Of a DNA stretch of 32,546 nt, positions 1 to 7,940 are shown piece by piece. Under the pieces are notes generated by a model. That model had not been told where the DNA came from, made no database searches, and was given only the letters and a program-made list of their open reading frames with translations. Each line of letters opens with the position of its first letter. Position 1 is the stretch's first letter. The position numbers and the translations under genes are program-made. This DNA is from an uncultured Collinsella sp. (GTDB taxonomy: Bacteria > Actinomycetota > Coriobacteriia > Coriobacteriales > Coriobacteriaceae), in assembly GCA_934654765.1 (NCBI GenBank), contig CAKUGX010000009.1, positions 1 to 32,546 on the forward strand, given 5' to 3'.

Positions 1-1554
1 GTGGCCTATTACCGTCTGCTACGTGATGGGTTCCCGCTAACCGCGACGGACAGCAAGCTGCAAGAGGCCATGAGCCAGTTTGGCATTACGACCGCTATGG
101 TTACCGTGGGCACCTTTGCGCTGTTCTGGGGACTTTCGGGCATACTTATCAAGCTGCTGCAGAGCCTGCGCAGTGTCTATTGGCGCGGCCTCAACATGTT
201 TACTGTGCGCCAGCTTGCGGCCAAGGTCAACACGGTGTGCTTTTCGATGGGCGTCATCGCGATGATTCTGTTCCTCGCCATCACCTCGGTGACCTGCGGT
301 ATGTCGATTGCCAACGTGATGAACGAAAACCTGGAGCGCTATAACCCTGTTGACGTGTCTCAGACGTACATCTATTACACGCCCGAAACGCTCGACTACT
401 ACAAGGAGTATGTCAATCCGTCTGAGGCCGATCGCATGGTGCTGGCGGATGCAACGGTCGATTTGTACGCTGCATGGCATGGCGAGCGCAAGTCGGCGGA
501 CAACAACGACGAGACCGGCAAGAAGGTCAATATCGCCGATGTTGCCGGTGAGCATGTGCAGATCGATTCGTATCTGAGCTACCCGCTTGGCGGCTCGGGT
601 CCCTCGGTAGTGGCGGGTGAGATGTGCAAGGCCATGGGCAAAAAGCTTCCCAAGGCGCTCGAGGGAAGCAACGCCGATGCGATGGGTCTGTTTGTGACGC
701 CGGCGAGCCAGTACAACAAACTGCGCCAGATGATGGGCGAGGAGCCGGTGAGCATTGGCCGCGACCAGTATCTGCTCACGTGTGATATGGGCGGTGAGCT
801 GGGCGACCAGTACACCAAATACATGGCCGGCGGCCATACCCTCACCTTGGGCGGGCATGAGCTCAAGCCCGCAACCGATAAGTCGGACGAGGACACGGCG
901 GCCATCGCCAACTCGGCGATGGGCAGCAATCCCGGTACCGTGGTCGTAGCCGATGAGCTGCTGTCCCAGCTTAATCTGCAGCCGTATGCCAGTAATCTGC
1001 TCGTTAATTACAAACAGGGTATGGATACGACCGAGGCAGACGAGAGCATTAAATACACCTTGCTCGACAATCTGCTCGTTGACGGCAAGAAGCCGGGGTC
1101 GTGGGGAGTCTTCATCACGCGTTCCGAGATGTACACGCAAGCAGCGCAGATGAACGGCATGATTAGCTATCTGGCCATCTACATTGGCTTTGTACTGGTC
1201 GTTGCGTGCGCGGCAATCCTATCGATCCAGCAGCTCTCTAATGTGGCCGACGGCAGCCGCAGCTATCGTGTGCTGGCACAGATCGGCTGTGACGACCGCC
1301 AGATTCGCCATTCGGTGATGGCGCAGCAAGCGGTATTCTTCCTGTTCCCGCTGACAGTGGGCCTGGCGCACTCCTTTGTGGCGCTCAAGGTGATCATTGA
1401 GCTGGTGAGCGTGTTCGGCAACATGAGCATCGCCGGTACCGTGGGCCTCACCTGTGCAATCTTCCTGGCGGCCTATGGTGGTTACTTCCTAGTGACCTAC
1501 CTCATGAGCACCGGCATGGTACGAGCCGCCATCGCCACCCGTTACAGCGAGTAA
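1..1554 (+). CDS. FtsX-like ABC transporter permease, C-terminal part (5' truncated by window)
   Basis: The reading frame is open from the first base, so this is the C-terminal 517 residues of a longer protein. Hydrophobic segments lie near residues 28-50 and 76-100, followed by a soluble stretch of about 275 residues (roughly 115-390) and three more membrane segments near 392-415, 440-465 and 478-503. Two membrane spans, a large extracytoplasmic domain and three final spans match the C-terminal half of BceB/FtsX-type permeases, whose large external domain sits between TM7 and TM8. Such proteins pair with an ATPase to extrude or sense peptides, antibiotics or lipids; the ATPase gene would lie upstream, outside the window. 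The substrate cannot be told from the sequence. A strong terminator follows the stop, so this is the last gene of its unit. Confidence 0.8.
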   Translation: MAYYRLLRDGFPLTATDSKLQEAMSQFGITTAMVTVGTFALFWGLSGILIKLLQSLRSVYWRGLNMFTVRQLAAKVNTVCFSMGVIAMILFLAITSVTCGMSIANVMNENLERYNPVDVSQTYIYYTPETLDYYKEYVNPSEADRMVLADATVDLYAAWHGERKSADNNDETGKKVNIADVAGEHVQIDSYLSYPLGGSGPSVVAGEMCKAMGKKLPKALEGSNADAMGLFVTPASQYNKLRQMMGEEPVSIGRDQYLLTCDMGGELGDQYTKYMAGGHTLTLGGHELKPATDKSDEDTAAIANSAMGSNPGTVVVADELLSQLNLQPYASNLLVNYKQGMDTTEADESIKYTLLDNLLVDGKKPGSWGVFITRSEMYTQAAQMNGMISYLAIYIGFVLVVACAAILSIQQLSNVADGSRSYRVLAQIGCDDRQIRHSVMAQQAVFFLFPLTVGLAHSFVALKVIIELVSVFGNMSIAGTVGLTCAIFLAAYGGYFLVTYLMSTGMVRAAIATRYSE

Positions 1555-1591
1555 CAAGCCGGTAAAACCGTCGCAAAATCAGAGGCGTATG

Positions 1592-1631
1592 ACCGCCGCG
1601 AAGGGACCAGGGCCCTTTCGCGGCGGTATTT
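1592..1631 (+). terminator. Rho-independent terminator after the FtsX-like permease
   Basis: ACCGCCGCGAAGGG pairs with CCCTTTCGCGGCGGT (one bulge), followed by ATTTTG, 38 bases after the stop codon. Confidence 0.8.
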
Positions 1632-1651
1632 TGCCTATCCGGTGCGTCTCG

Positions 1652-1867
1652 GATGCAAGTGAGTAGACTTTTTTGAACTTGCCGAGCACATCACGACAAA
1701 TGATCGATAAAACCGCAGGTCAGGGCTGTGGCGTTTTAGGGCGTGCTTGGCCTCCTGCAAAAAGCCTACTCACTTAGTTTTTCTGCTAGAAGACCGCCAC
1801 GAGGGAAAACCGCTCTCTCGCGGAGGTTGGCGTTTCCCCAGATAAAACCAGCCAAAATAAACCTGTC
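1652..1867 (+). repeat. 216-bp structured intergenic element, copy A
   Basis: The same 216-base sequence, about 85% identical by eye, occurs in the same orientation at 9684-9899. Its first part folds as one long arm: AAGTGAGTAG near the 5' end pairs with CTACTCACTT near 1766-1775, GCCGAGCAC (1681-1689) pairs with GTGCTTGGC (1743-1751), and AAAACCGCAG pairs with CTGTGGCGTTTT inside it. A second imperfect hairpin starts at CCGCCACGAGGG. The conserved tail CCAGATAAAACC...CCTGTC is also found inverted at 17713-17767. No ORF is supported inside it. It could be a non-autonomous mobile element, a small RNA, or both. Confidence 0.75.
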
Positions 1868-1883
1868 CCTTTTTGGCAGGTTT
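1850..1883 (-). terminator. Terminator-like hairpin of the membrane LuxR gene
   Basis: On the minus strand AAACCTG and CAGGTTT form a 7-bp stem around an 11-base loop, followed by TATTTTGG. It overlaps the stop codon of the luxR-type gene and the tail of repeat copy A. Confidence 0.55.
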
Positions 1884-2862
1884 AGCGTTTCCAGAAGTGG
1901 AGGATGAGGGTTGTGCGGTTTTGCTGCTCGGTTTTGACCAGGATGTTATGGATGTGGGTTTTGACGGTGCCCACGGCAAGGAATAGCTCGTCAGCGATCT
2001 CTTGGTTCGACTTGCCCAGTACGACCAGGCGCATGACCTCGGTTTCGCGGTTGGAGAGCTTGTAGGCGTTGCGATAGAAGGGCATCTGCTCTTCGATGTG
2101 TCGATCAAGATCGCTGACGTTCTTTTCCTCGGGCGCTTCTTGCATGCGAATCGAAAGCACGTGATAGGCGTAGATAATCAGCAGGATGGCAAAGTAGCAA
2201 GCGAAGACGTTCTCGCTAAAGTTGCGCTCGGACAGGTACAACTGCAGCCAAGAGGGCGCCAGGCTCATGGGGACTACGAGAATGTTGTAGAAGTCCTCGG
2301 CAACGATGCAGCCAACCAGAATGGCGCCGATAATCAGGTGCTTCTTCTGGTTGTTAACACGTGCCTTCAGCTCAACCTTTGTACTCTTGTGAGCCGTCCA
2401 AAAGATATACAGTCCCACAAAGATGAGGAACACCTGACGCATGGTGTAGTAAAGCCACTGGTGCATGGGGCCATAGGGGACGGCAACGATAATCAACAGC
2501 TCGCTTACCAAGAACGTTGCGACGGGAATGACGAACAGCTTCTTAGAATGCTTGTCGAGCAGGTCCATGGCAATCAGCCAAATAAAAGCCTGTGAAGCGG
2601 TCGCCACAAGGGTCCGCAGCACAGGCATGGTAATTGAGTAATAGTCGCTGGCCGGAAAACTCTGGTTTTGCAACGTGTATTCAAAAAAGAAGATCTCGGT
2701 CATCTCGATGGCATAGCAAATAAAAACGCCGCTGCCATAGATAAAGAAGCGTCGACGGGACGAGGCGTAGGCGGCAAGCGAAAGCACCGCCGTCACAATA
2801 CAGATAACGAGTATCGCTAGGGTGTAGAAGAACATGAGCGTGTTCATCTGTCGCCGTCCCAT
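1882..2862 (-). CDS. Membrane-anchored LuxR-family transcriptional regulator
   Basis: The protein has 326 residues. About the first 240 are strongly hydrophobic, with roughly seven membrane segments separated by short polar loops. A linker of about 20 residues is followed by a LuxR-type helix-turn-helix (LSNRETEVMRLVVLGKSNQE, then VGTVKTHIHNILVKT) at about 270-320. This places a DNA-binding domain on a membrane sensor without a kinase, a layout common in Coriobacteriia. It is divergent from ptcA across a 314-bp promoter region, so control of the agmatine genes is the simplest guess, but no ligand is evident. The first ATG has little ribosome-binding sequence; an in-frame ATG at 2847, preceded by GGGACGG, could be the true start. 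Confidence 0.82.
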   Translation of the reverse strand: MGRRQMNTLMFFYTLAILVICIVTAVLSLAAYASSRRRFFIYGSGVFICYAIEMTEIFFFEYTLQNQSFPASDYYSITMPVLRTLVATASQAFIWLIAMDLLDKHSKKLFVIPVATFLVSELLIIVAVPYGPMHQWLYYTMRQVFLIFVGLYIFWTAHKSTKVELKARVNNQKKHLIIGAILVGCIVAEDFYNILVVPMSLAPSWLQLYLSERNFSENVFACYFAILLIIYAYHVLSIRMQEAPEEKNVSDLDRHIEEQMPFYRNAYKLSNRETEVMRLVVLGKSNQEIADELFLAVGTVKTHIHNILVKTEQQNRTTLILHFWKR

Positions 2863-3176
2863 CTCATCTGATCTTTGGATAAGCTCCGTAAACCCTACGG
2901 ATATACCGCCCTCAACCGTATGTCCCGTTGCGGATTAGAGGACGTGATACAGGATACCCGTATACCGTTCACGGTTCTAGATAGTAAACCCCCTGCAAAC
3001 TCTCTACCTGCGGGTTTATATTGGTTTAGAGGGGATGTAACTCCGTGAACGGTCTTTAATCCCGAATAAACTAGGTAAAAATTGCATACGGGTGAATGAT
3101 GGTGTTGTCAACACGAGGCGTGATGTACGAGCGCCTCATAGTAATAGTCGGCAAGACCGGCGGAAAGGAAATCGAC
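2863..3176. promoter_or_regulatory. Divergent promoter region between the membrane LuxR gene and ptcA
   Basis: No gene is supported here. The sequence CCGTTCACGG (2965-2974) recurs inverted as CCGTGAACGG (3043-3052), centres 78 bp apart, each inside AT-rich DNA, as expected for paired operators. A GGAAAGGA ribosome-binding site stands just before the ptcA ATG at 3177. No -10/-35 pair can be assigned with confidence. Confidence 0.45.
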
Positions 3177-4250
3177 ATGGCACTGCCTAAGGATTTCATC
3201 GACACCAACGACTTCACCAAAGAGCAGATCATGGCCATCGAGGATCTTGGTCTGGCAATGAAGAAGGCCATCAAGGTTGACGGTTATTATCCGCACCTGC
3301 TCCGCAACCAGAGCCTTGGCATGATCTTCCAGCAGGTCTCCACCCGCACCCGTCTTTCCTTCGAGACCGCTATGACCGACCTCGGCGGCCATGCTCAGTT
3401 CTATGGCCCTGGCACCATCCAGCTCGGCGGCCACGAGTCCCTGGGCGACACCGCTCGCGTCATGGGCTCGCTGCTCGACATCATGATGGCTCGCGTTGAC
3501 CGTCACAAGGACGTCGTCGGCCTCGCCGAGGGCTCCGCTGTACCCGTCATCAACGGTATGTCCGAGTTCAACCATCCCACGCAGGAGATGGGCGACCTCA
3601 TGACCATGCTCGAGAACCTCCCCGAGGGTAAGAAGATCGAGGATTGCACCCTGGCCTTCATCGGCGACGCCACCCAGGTCTGCGTCTCCCTCATGTTCAT
3701 CGCCTCCAAGGTCGGCATGAAATTTGTCCAGTTTGGACCTAAGGGCCACCAGATTCCCGACGGCGGCCTGCATGTTGGCACCGTCGAGGAGCGCGCCGAG
3801 TTCGGCAAGCAGATGATGGCCATCGCCGAGGAGAACTGCAAGGTTTCCGGCGGCTCCGTCGTCATCTCCGATGACATCGAGTGCATCAAGGGTGCCGACT
3901 TCATCTACACCGACGTGTGGTATGGCCTGTACGACGAGGAGGTCTCGGGCGAGAACTACATGGACGTGTTCTATCCCAAGTATCAGGTCACCATGGACAT
4001 GATGAACTTCGCCGGCCCCAACTCCAAGTTCATGCACTGCCTGCCGGCCACCCGCAACGAGGAGGTCGTCGACGAGGTCATGGACGATCCCGAGCGCTCC
4101 CTGTGCTGGGTCGAGGCCGAGAACCGCAAGCACTCCATCCGTGCTCTCCTTGCCGCTCTGGGCAAGCGTACCCCGCTCAACGACGAGGGTGTCGAGTACT
4201 CCGCCAAGGCTGAGCTCCACGCCGCTCTCGAGGCTCTCGAGCAGCTCTAG
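3177..4250 (+). CDS. ptcA: Putrescine carbamoyltransferase
   Basis: This enzyme phosphorolyses N-carbamoylputrescine to putrescine and carbamoyl phosphate, the second step of the agmatine deiminase pathway in the cytoplasm. The 357-residue protein carries the carbamoyl-phosphate motif STRTR (55-59), HPTQ (133-136) and HCLPATR (287-293). The stretches [24 protein letters not shown] and [12 protein letters not shown] resemble recalled enterococcal putrescine carbamoyltransferase more than ornithine carbamoyltransferase. The start at 3177 is chosen because GGAAAGGA precedes it by a good distance; an upstream in-frame ATG at 3096 would add 27 unrelated residues. The neighbouring permease and agmatine deiminase support the assignment. 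An ornithine-specific activity is the only real alternative. Confidence 0.93.
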   Translation: MALPKDFIDTNDFTKEQIMAIEDLGLAMKKAIKVDGYYPHLLRNQSLGMIFQQVSTRTRLSFETAMTDLGGHAQFYGPGTIQLGGHESLGDTARVMGSLLDIMMARVDRHKDVVGLAEGSAVPVINGMSEFNHPTQEMGDLMTMLENLPEGKKIEDCTLAFIGDATQVCVSLMFIASKVGMKFVQFGPKGHQIPDGGLHVGTVEERAEFGKQMMAIAEENCKVSGGSVVISDDIECIKGADFIYTDVWYGLYDEEVSGENYMDVFYPKYQVTMDMMNFAGPNSKFMHCLPATRNEEVVDEVMDDPERSLCWVEAENRKHSIRALLAALGKRTPLNDEGVEYSAKAELHAALEALEQL

Positions 4251-4276
4251 GCCCCAAGGCTTCTAAAAGCACGTTT

Positions 4277-4351
4277 GCGGGCGGCGGATGCTCGTCTCCT
4301 GTCGCCCGCTCACCGAGGCCTGAGCGATTGCCTTAGTGCCTTGGGCCTCGG
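4277..4351 (+). promoter_or_regulatory. Two hairpins in the leader of the first permease
   Basis: GCGGGCG (4277-4283) pairs with CGCCCGC (4303-4309), and CCGAGGCC (4313-4320) pairs with GGCCTCGG (4344-4351). Neither is followed by a T-run, so they look like mRNA processing, stabilising or leader structures between ptcA and the permease rather than a full terminator. Confidence 0.5.
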
Positions 4352-4382
4352 ATCTGTCCAAGACTGAGCGAAGGAGCTCATC

Positions 4383-5822
4383 ATGAGCGACGGAAAGAAA
4401 AAGCTTTCCTTCTTGACGGTCATTTCGACCATCATCTGCGTCGTCTTCGTCTGCGAGGCCGCCGCGCCTGCTGCTGCCATTGGCAACCAGCAGTTCTTCT
4501 GGTGGATCTTCCTGATCCTGACCTTCCTGCTCCCGTATGGCATGGTTGTCGCCGAGCTCGGCACCACCTATGACGGCGAGGGCGGCATTTACGACTGGGT
4601 ACGCGATGGTCTGGGCGACAAGTGGGGCGCCCGCATTTCGTACTACTACTGGGTTAACTACCCGCTGTGGATTGCCTCGCTGGCAACCATGTTCCCCGAC
4701 ATTTTGGGCATGGTCTTTGGCGTCGAGTTCAATCTGATCGCCAAGATGGGTATCGATCTTGCCTTTGTGTGGATTGTTTACCTCATGGGTCGCTCCAAAG
4801 CGGCCGACTCCGAGTGGGTCCTCAACGGTGGCGCCATCATCAAGGTCGCCGTTGCCGTTATCGTCGGTGCTCTGGGCATTTGGTACGCCATGGAGAACGG
4901 TTTTGCGAACGACATGTCCGCTGCCACCTTCCTGCCCGAGCTCACCAACACCAACGCTCTCGGTTACCTGTCGATCATCATCTTTAACTTCATGGGCTTC
5001 GAGGTCATCTGCACCATGACCGACGACATGGCCGATCCCGCTCGCGATATCCCCAAGGCCATCATCGTCGGTGGCCTGTCCATCGCCGTGATCTACCTGT
5101 TCGCCGGCTTTGGCATCGGTGCCGCCGTGCCGGCCGATTCTATCGACCCCGACTACGGCATGATTTTTGCAGTCCAGACCATGGTGGGCGACTCCATGAT
5201 CTTCAAGGTCATCTGCATCGCCTTCCTGATCACCCTGTTCGCCAACATGGCTGCTTGGTCCTTCGGCGTCAACTCCGTCGCTCGATATGCTGCCGAGCAC
5301 GGCAACATGCCCAAGATCTTCGCCTCGATGATCTCGGATGACGACATGCCCAACGGCGCCAACCTGGTCAACGCCATCGTTGCCTCCCTGGTGCTGTGCC
5401 TGCAGCTGGTTCCCATCGACGCCATCTCCAACGGTGTCTTCTGGATGCTCTTCGGCACCTCCGTCGTCTTCCTGCTGCTGACCTACATCCCGATGTTCCC
5501 GGCGTTCCTCAACCTTCGCAAGAACGACCCCGACCGTGAGCGCATCTTCACGTTCCCGTTCAAGGGCGCCATGATGAAGGTCATGCTGGCCATCCCCTGC
5601 ATCGAGCTGGTCCTGGCTATCGTTGCGACGCTGATTCCGTTCTCCGCCGCCGAAATTGCCGACAAGGTTCCGATGATCGTTATCTTCATCGTGCTTTTGC
5701 TCATTGGCGAGGTCTTCCGCGTCGTCAGCGCCAAGGGCCGCGAGACCGAGTACAAGGGTCTCACCCCCGAGTTGGCTGCTCAGCGTCTCGCTGAGGAGGC
5801 TGCCGAGGCCGAGGAGAACTAG
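4383..5822 (+). CDS. aguD: APC-family permease, probable agmatine:putrescine exchanger
   Basis: The 479-residue protein has about 12 hydrophobic segments over its full length, typical of the amino acid-polyamine-organocation superfamily. Motifs include LLPYGMVVAELGTTYDGEGG near residues 45-65 and FNFMGFEVICTMTDDMADP near 205-225, the latter a well-known APC signature region around TM6. It lies between ptcA and an agmatine deiminase, the place of the agmatine/putrescine antiporter in known agmatine deiminase operons. Substrate is inferred from context alone. A GAAGGAG site precedes the ATG. A close paralogue lies at 7941-9347; both carry an EAAAPA-x-A-x-GN sequence in the first membrane segment instead of the usual GSGIF. 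The C-terminus is acidic and soluble. Confidence 0.8.
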   Translation: MSDGKKKLSFLTVISTIICVVFVCEAAAPAAAIGNQQFFWWIFLILTFLLPYGMVVAELGTTYDGEGGIYDWVRDGLGDKWGARISYYYWVNYPLWIASLATMFPDILGMVFGVEFNLIAKMGIDLAFVWIVYLMGRSKAADSEWVLNGGAIIKVAVAVIVGALGIWYAMENGFANDMSAATFLPELTNTNALGYLSIIIFNFMGFEVICTMTDDMADPARDIPKAIIVGGLSIAVIYLFAGFGIGAAVPADSIDPDYGMIFAVQTMVGDSMIFKVICIAFLITLFANMAAWSFGVNSVARYAAEHGNMPKIFASMISDDDMPNGANLVNAIVASLVLCLQLVPIDAISNGVFWMLFGTSVVFLLLTYIPMFPAFLNLRKNDPDRERIFTFPFKGAMMKVMLAIPCIELVLAIVATLIPFSAAEIADKVPMIVIFIVLLLIGEVFRVVSAKGRETEYKGLTPELAAQRLAEEAAEAEEN

Positions 5823-5842
5823 AGCCCCCGGTTCTGGGGCTC
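5822..5842 (+). terminator. Hairpin at the end of the first permease gene
   Basis: GAGCCCC and GGGGCTC form a 7-bp stem with a 7-base loop overlapping the stop codon. There is no T-run, so termination is uncertain. Confidence 0.4.
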
Positions 5843-5953
5843 CAACCCTCCTCGCGTACCACGCGCGCTTCGTCGGGCTTGTCGCTCCCGACTCCGGGCA
5901 CTCTAGCCTCTTCGGAGGCGTGCCCAAGCGACAGGTTTGCTAACCATTCCCCC

Positions 5954-5996
5954 GGGGTGGGTGTGAGCGATAGCTCCGGTAACCACCGCCCACCCC
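5954..5996 (+). promoter_or_regulatory. Compact three-way junction in the leader of the first agmatine deiminase
   Basis: Bases fold without gaps: GGGGTGGG (5954-5961) pairs with CCCACCCC (5989-5996), enclosing TGT, then GAGC-GATA-GCTC (5965-5976) and CGGT-AACC-ACCG (5977-5988). Every base of the interior except the TGT linker and two tetraloops is paired. It matches no riboswitch class I can name. Confidence 0.5.
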
Positions 5997-6050
5997 AATC
6001 TCTCTTCCGTATCCTTCGTGCGTTTTGTCTCCGCGCACTTGGTTACGTCG

Positions 6051-6166
6051 TCGCTTGCCGGTGCGATTCCGTGAAAACCGGCACCGGGCGCCCCGACCTT
6101 TGCCGGGGAACGGGCGCCTACCATCTCTTGGTTTTAGGCTGCGGGTAACCCGCCCGCAGCAAGCGA
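6051..6166 (+). promoter_or_regulatory. Multi-arm leader domain directly before the first agmatine deiminase
   Basis: An outer helix TCGCTTGC (6051-6058)/GCAAGCGA (6159-6166) encloses three arms: CGGTGC/GCACCG (6059-6064/6081-6086), GGCGCC/GGCGCC (6087-6092/6113-6118) with inner CCG/CGG, and GCTGCGGG/CCCGCAGC (6138-6145/6153-6160). The last arm shares two bases with the outer helix and has an alternative GCGGG-TAA-CCCGC form, so at least two states are possible. The domain ends about 11 bases before GGAGG of the gene, suggesting translational control. Ligand unknown. Confidence 0.5.
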
Positions 6167-6189
6167 TCGTTCGATTTGGAGGAAATCTT

Positions 6190-7395
6190 ATGCGTACGAT
6201 CACCGAGTCCGAGTCCACCCCCAAGGCCGACGGCTTCTTTATGCCCGCTGAGTTCGCCCCGCAGGATCGCGTGTGGATGGGCTGGCCCCACCGCACCGAC
6301 ACCTGGGCCCACGGCGCCAAGCCGGCCCAGAAGCAGTATGCCGCCATCGCCCGCGCCATCTCCGAGTTCACCCCGGTCTATATGTGCGCCAACCAGGTCG
6401 ACTACGCCAACTGCAAGGCCGTCTTCGAGAACGACGAGAACGTCACCGTTATCGAGATGACCACCGACGACGCTTGGTTCCGCGACACCGCCGCCACCTA
6501 CGTCATCAACGGCAAGGGCGAGAAGCGCGCCAACCACTGGCACTTCAACGCCTACGGCGGTCTCGTCGACGGCCTCTATTTCCCGTGGGACAAGGACGAG
6601 CAGATCGCCCTCAAGATGGCCGAGCTCTCCGGCTGCCGCCGCTACCGTCCCGATGACATGATCCTCGAGGGTGGCTCCATCACCGTCGACGGCGAGGGCA
6701 CCCTTGTCGTGACCGACCAGTGCCTGCTTTCCCCGGGCCGCACCTGCTCTGCAGTGCTCGAGGAGGAAGAGGATCCCGAGTCCATCTGGCCCAAGTTCAA
6801 GAAGAAGTTTGAGCCCTGGAGCGAGGAGCTTCGCGCCTATATGGACGAGCACCTCAAGGATTACCTGGGTGTCGAGAAGGTCATCTGGGTCAAGGAGGGC
6901 ATCGACCCCGAGGAGACCAACGGCCACATCGACGACGTCGCCACGTTCATCGCTCCGGGCGTCATGGCCTGCATCTGGACAGACGATCCCGAGTATCCGT
7001 TCTACGAGCAGTGCCACGCCGCCTACGAGACCCTCTCCAACGCCGTTGACGCCAAGGGCCGCAAGATGAAGGTCTACAAGCTCTGCATGCCCGTGAACCC
7101 GCTGTTCATGGACCAGGCCTCCTGCGACACCATCGACGCCGACGAGAACGCCGAGCCGCGCGTCCCCGACGAGCCGCTGATCGCCTCCTACATGAACTAC
7201 CTCGTGACCAACCACGGCGTTATCGTCCCGCAGTACGGCGACGAGAACGACCAGCTGGCCGTTGACACGCTCCAGAAGATCTACGACGAGGTCTGGGGCG
7301 AGGGCGTCTACAAATGCGTCGGCGTTCAGTCCGAGCAGGTCGTCTTCGGCGGCGGAAATATCCACTGCATTACGCAGCAGGAGCCGTCCGCGTAA
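6190..7395 (+). CDS. aguA: Agmatine deiminase family protein, divergent paralogue
   Basis: Agmatine deiminase hydrolyses agmatine to N-carbamoylputrescine and ammonia. The 401-residue protein has the peptidylarginine-deiminase fold markers: WFRD (96-99), LEGGS (159-163), NGHIDD (244-249) and the C-terminal nucleophile motif GGGNIHC with Cys393. The start at 6190 follows GGAGG by 7 bases; the frame stays open upstream into leader sequence. Compared with the paralogue at 10960 it has an acidic and lysine-rich insertion of about 25 residues near 185-215, and WFRDTAA replaces the usual W-x-RD-x-GP. The catalytic residues are kept, so it is probably active, but its substrate preference could differ. 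It lies between two APC permeases and behind a structured leader. Confidence 0.88.
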   Translation: MRTITESESTPKADGFFMPAEFAPQDRVWMGWPHRTDTWAHGAKPAQKQYAAIARAISEFTPVYMCANQVDYANCKAVFENDENVTVIEMTTDDAWFRDTAATYVINGKGEKRANHWHFNAYGGLVDGLYFPWDKDEQIALKMAELSGCRRYRPDDMILEGGSITVDGEGTLVVTDQCLLSPGRTCSAVLEEEEDPESIWPKFKKKFEPWSEELRAYMDEHLKDYLGVEKVIWVKEGIDPEETNGHIDDVATFIAPGVMACIWTDDPEYPFYEQCHAAYETLSNAVDAKGRKMKVYKLCMPVNPLFMDQASCDTIDADENAEPRVPDEPLIASYMNYLVTNHGVIVPQYGDENDQLAVDTLQKIYDEVWGEGVYKCVGVQSEQVVFGGGNIHCITQQEPSA

Positions 7396-7407
7396 TTGTC
7401 TGGCTTC

Positions 7408-7494
7408 CTGAGGCACGGCACCTTCCCGTTCATTCGTCGCTTGCGTACCAAAGTACGCGGCGCTCCTCTTTCACGGGAATCTGCCGCACCTCAG
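7408..7494. repeat. 87-bp nested palindrome
   Basis: CTGAGG-CA-CGGCA (7408-7420) pairs with TGCCG-CA-CCTCAG (7482-7494), TTCCCGT (7423-7429) with ACGGGAA (7473-7479), and GCGTAC-CAAA-GTACGC (7443-7458) forms the tip. No T-run follows. It begins 12 bases after the deiminase stop and probably ends or stabilises that transcript. Confidence 0.6.
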
Positions 7495-7596
7495 AAACCC
7501 AGCCGATCAATCGGACAGTCGGTGAATCGCACCGTGACCATCTCGGGGCATTGATGGTCTGGTCACTTGATGTCTTGGTCGGCTGGGTTTTTCTTT
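7495..7596 (+). terminator. Terminator-like long hairpin
   Basis: AAACCCAGCCGA (7495-7506) pairs perfectly with TCGGCTGGGTTT (7579-7590) and is followed by TTCTTT. The 72-base interior holds a further arm, GTGACCA with TGGTCAC. This is the best candidate for the terminator of the first agmatine deiminase. Confidence 0.6.
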
Positions 7597-7628
7597 GGGC
7601 ACTCCGTTGCCTCCACTTCGGAGTGCCC
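7597..7628. repeat. Perfect 10-bp hairpin
   Basis: GGGCACTCCG (7597-7606) pairs with CGGAGTGCCC (7619-7628) around a 12-base loop. It abuts the preceding T-rich tract and is followed by CCTCTTTG. Confidence 0.55.
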
Positions 7629-7637
7629 GCCTCTTTG

Positions 7638-7720
7638 ATTGAGTACGCGTCTGATCTGGGATTTATTGCGGGTTAGGCCAATTGTTCGCTTGAATTTCCC
7701 AGGTCAGACGCGTATTCAAT
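7638..7720. repeat. 83-bp palindrome with 24-bp arms
   Basis: The arm at 7638-7661, containing GTACGCGTCTGATCTGGGA, pairs with 7697-7720, containing TCCCAGGTCAGACGCGTATT. The only two differences both still allow G-U pairs in RNA. The loop is 35 bases. No gene is supported here. Confidence 0.6.
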
Positions 7721-7845
7721 TGCTGATAGTTTCCGGTTGCGAGCGCGACCGGTTTGATCGGAGTATCTATGTACCAGCGTATCGTTATCTACACGCGCCT
7801 GTTCCGCGAGCGTTGGTCCAACAATTGCACCCTCTCTTCTCTTTG

Positions 7846-7921
7846 GGATGGCACCTGTACCGGTGACGCGGCCTGCAACCCTACCTTGGGCTGCGCCTTC
7901 GGTGCAGATGCCATCCTTTTT
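7846..7921 (+). promoter_or_regulatory. Attenuator-like terminator in the leader of the second permease
   Basis: GGATGGCA-C-CTGTACC (7846-7861) pairs with GGTGCAG-A-TGCCATCC (7901-7916), with one mismatch and one G-U pair, and is followed at once by TTTTT (7917-7921). It ends 7 bases before the GGGGGAG ribosome-binding site of the second permease. An intrinsic terminator directly before a start codon is the usual output stage of a riboswitch or attenuator. The interior holds further pairing (GCAACCC with GGGCTGC). The sensing part, if any, would lie in about 7721-7845 and matches no class I recognise. Confidence 0.6.
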
Positions 7922-7940
7922 GCTGTAGGGGGAGCGTGCC

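Noticed and set aside
3096..3176. N-terminal extension of ptcA from the ATG at 3096
   Set aside because: The extra 27 residues do not belong to the family, and a good ribosome-binding site precedes the ATG at 3177.
4263..5927. Very long antisense frame (554 codons) opposite the first permease
   Set aside because: Low-complexity His/Asp/Gly-rich product typical of the antisense strand of a GC-rich membrane protein gene; the sense frame is a clear APC permease.
6051..6166. Cobalamin or guanidine riboswitch before the first agmatine deiminase
   Set aside because: CGGTGCGATTCC faintly recalls a cobalamin element, but the B12 box and other conserved parts are missing; no guanidine-class ACGR loops are present.
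7841..7921. T-box leader before the second permease
   Set aside because: A terminator and GGCACC-like bases are present, but no convincing T-box sequence or specifier stem could be found.
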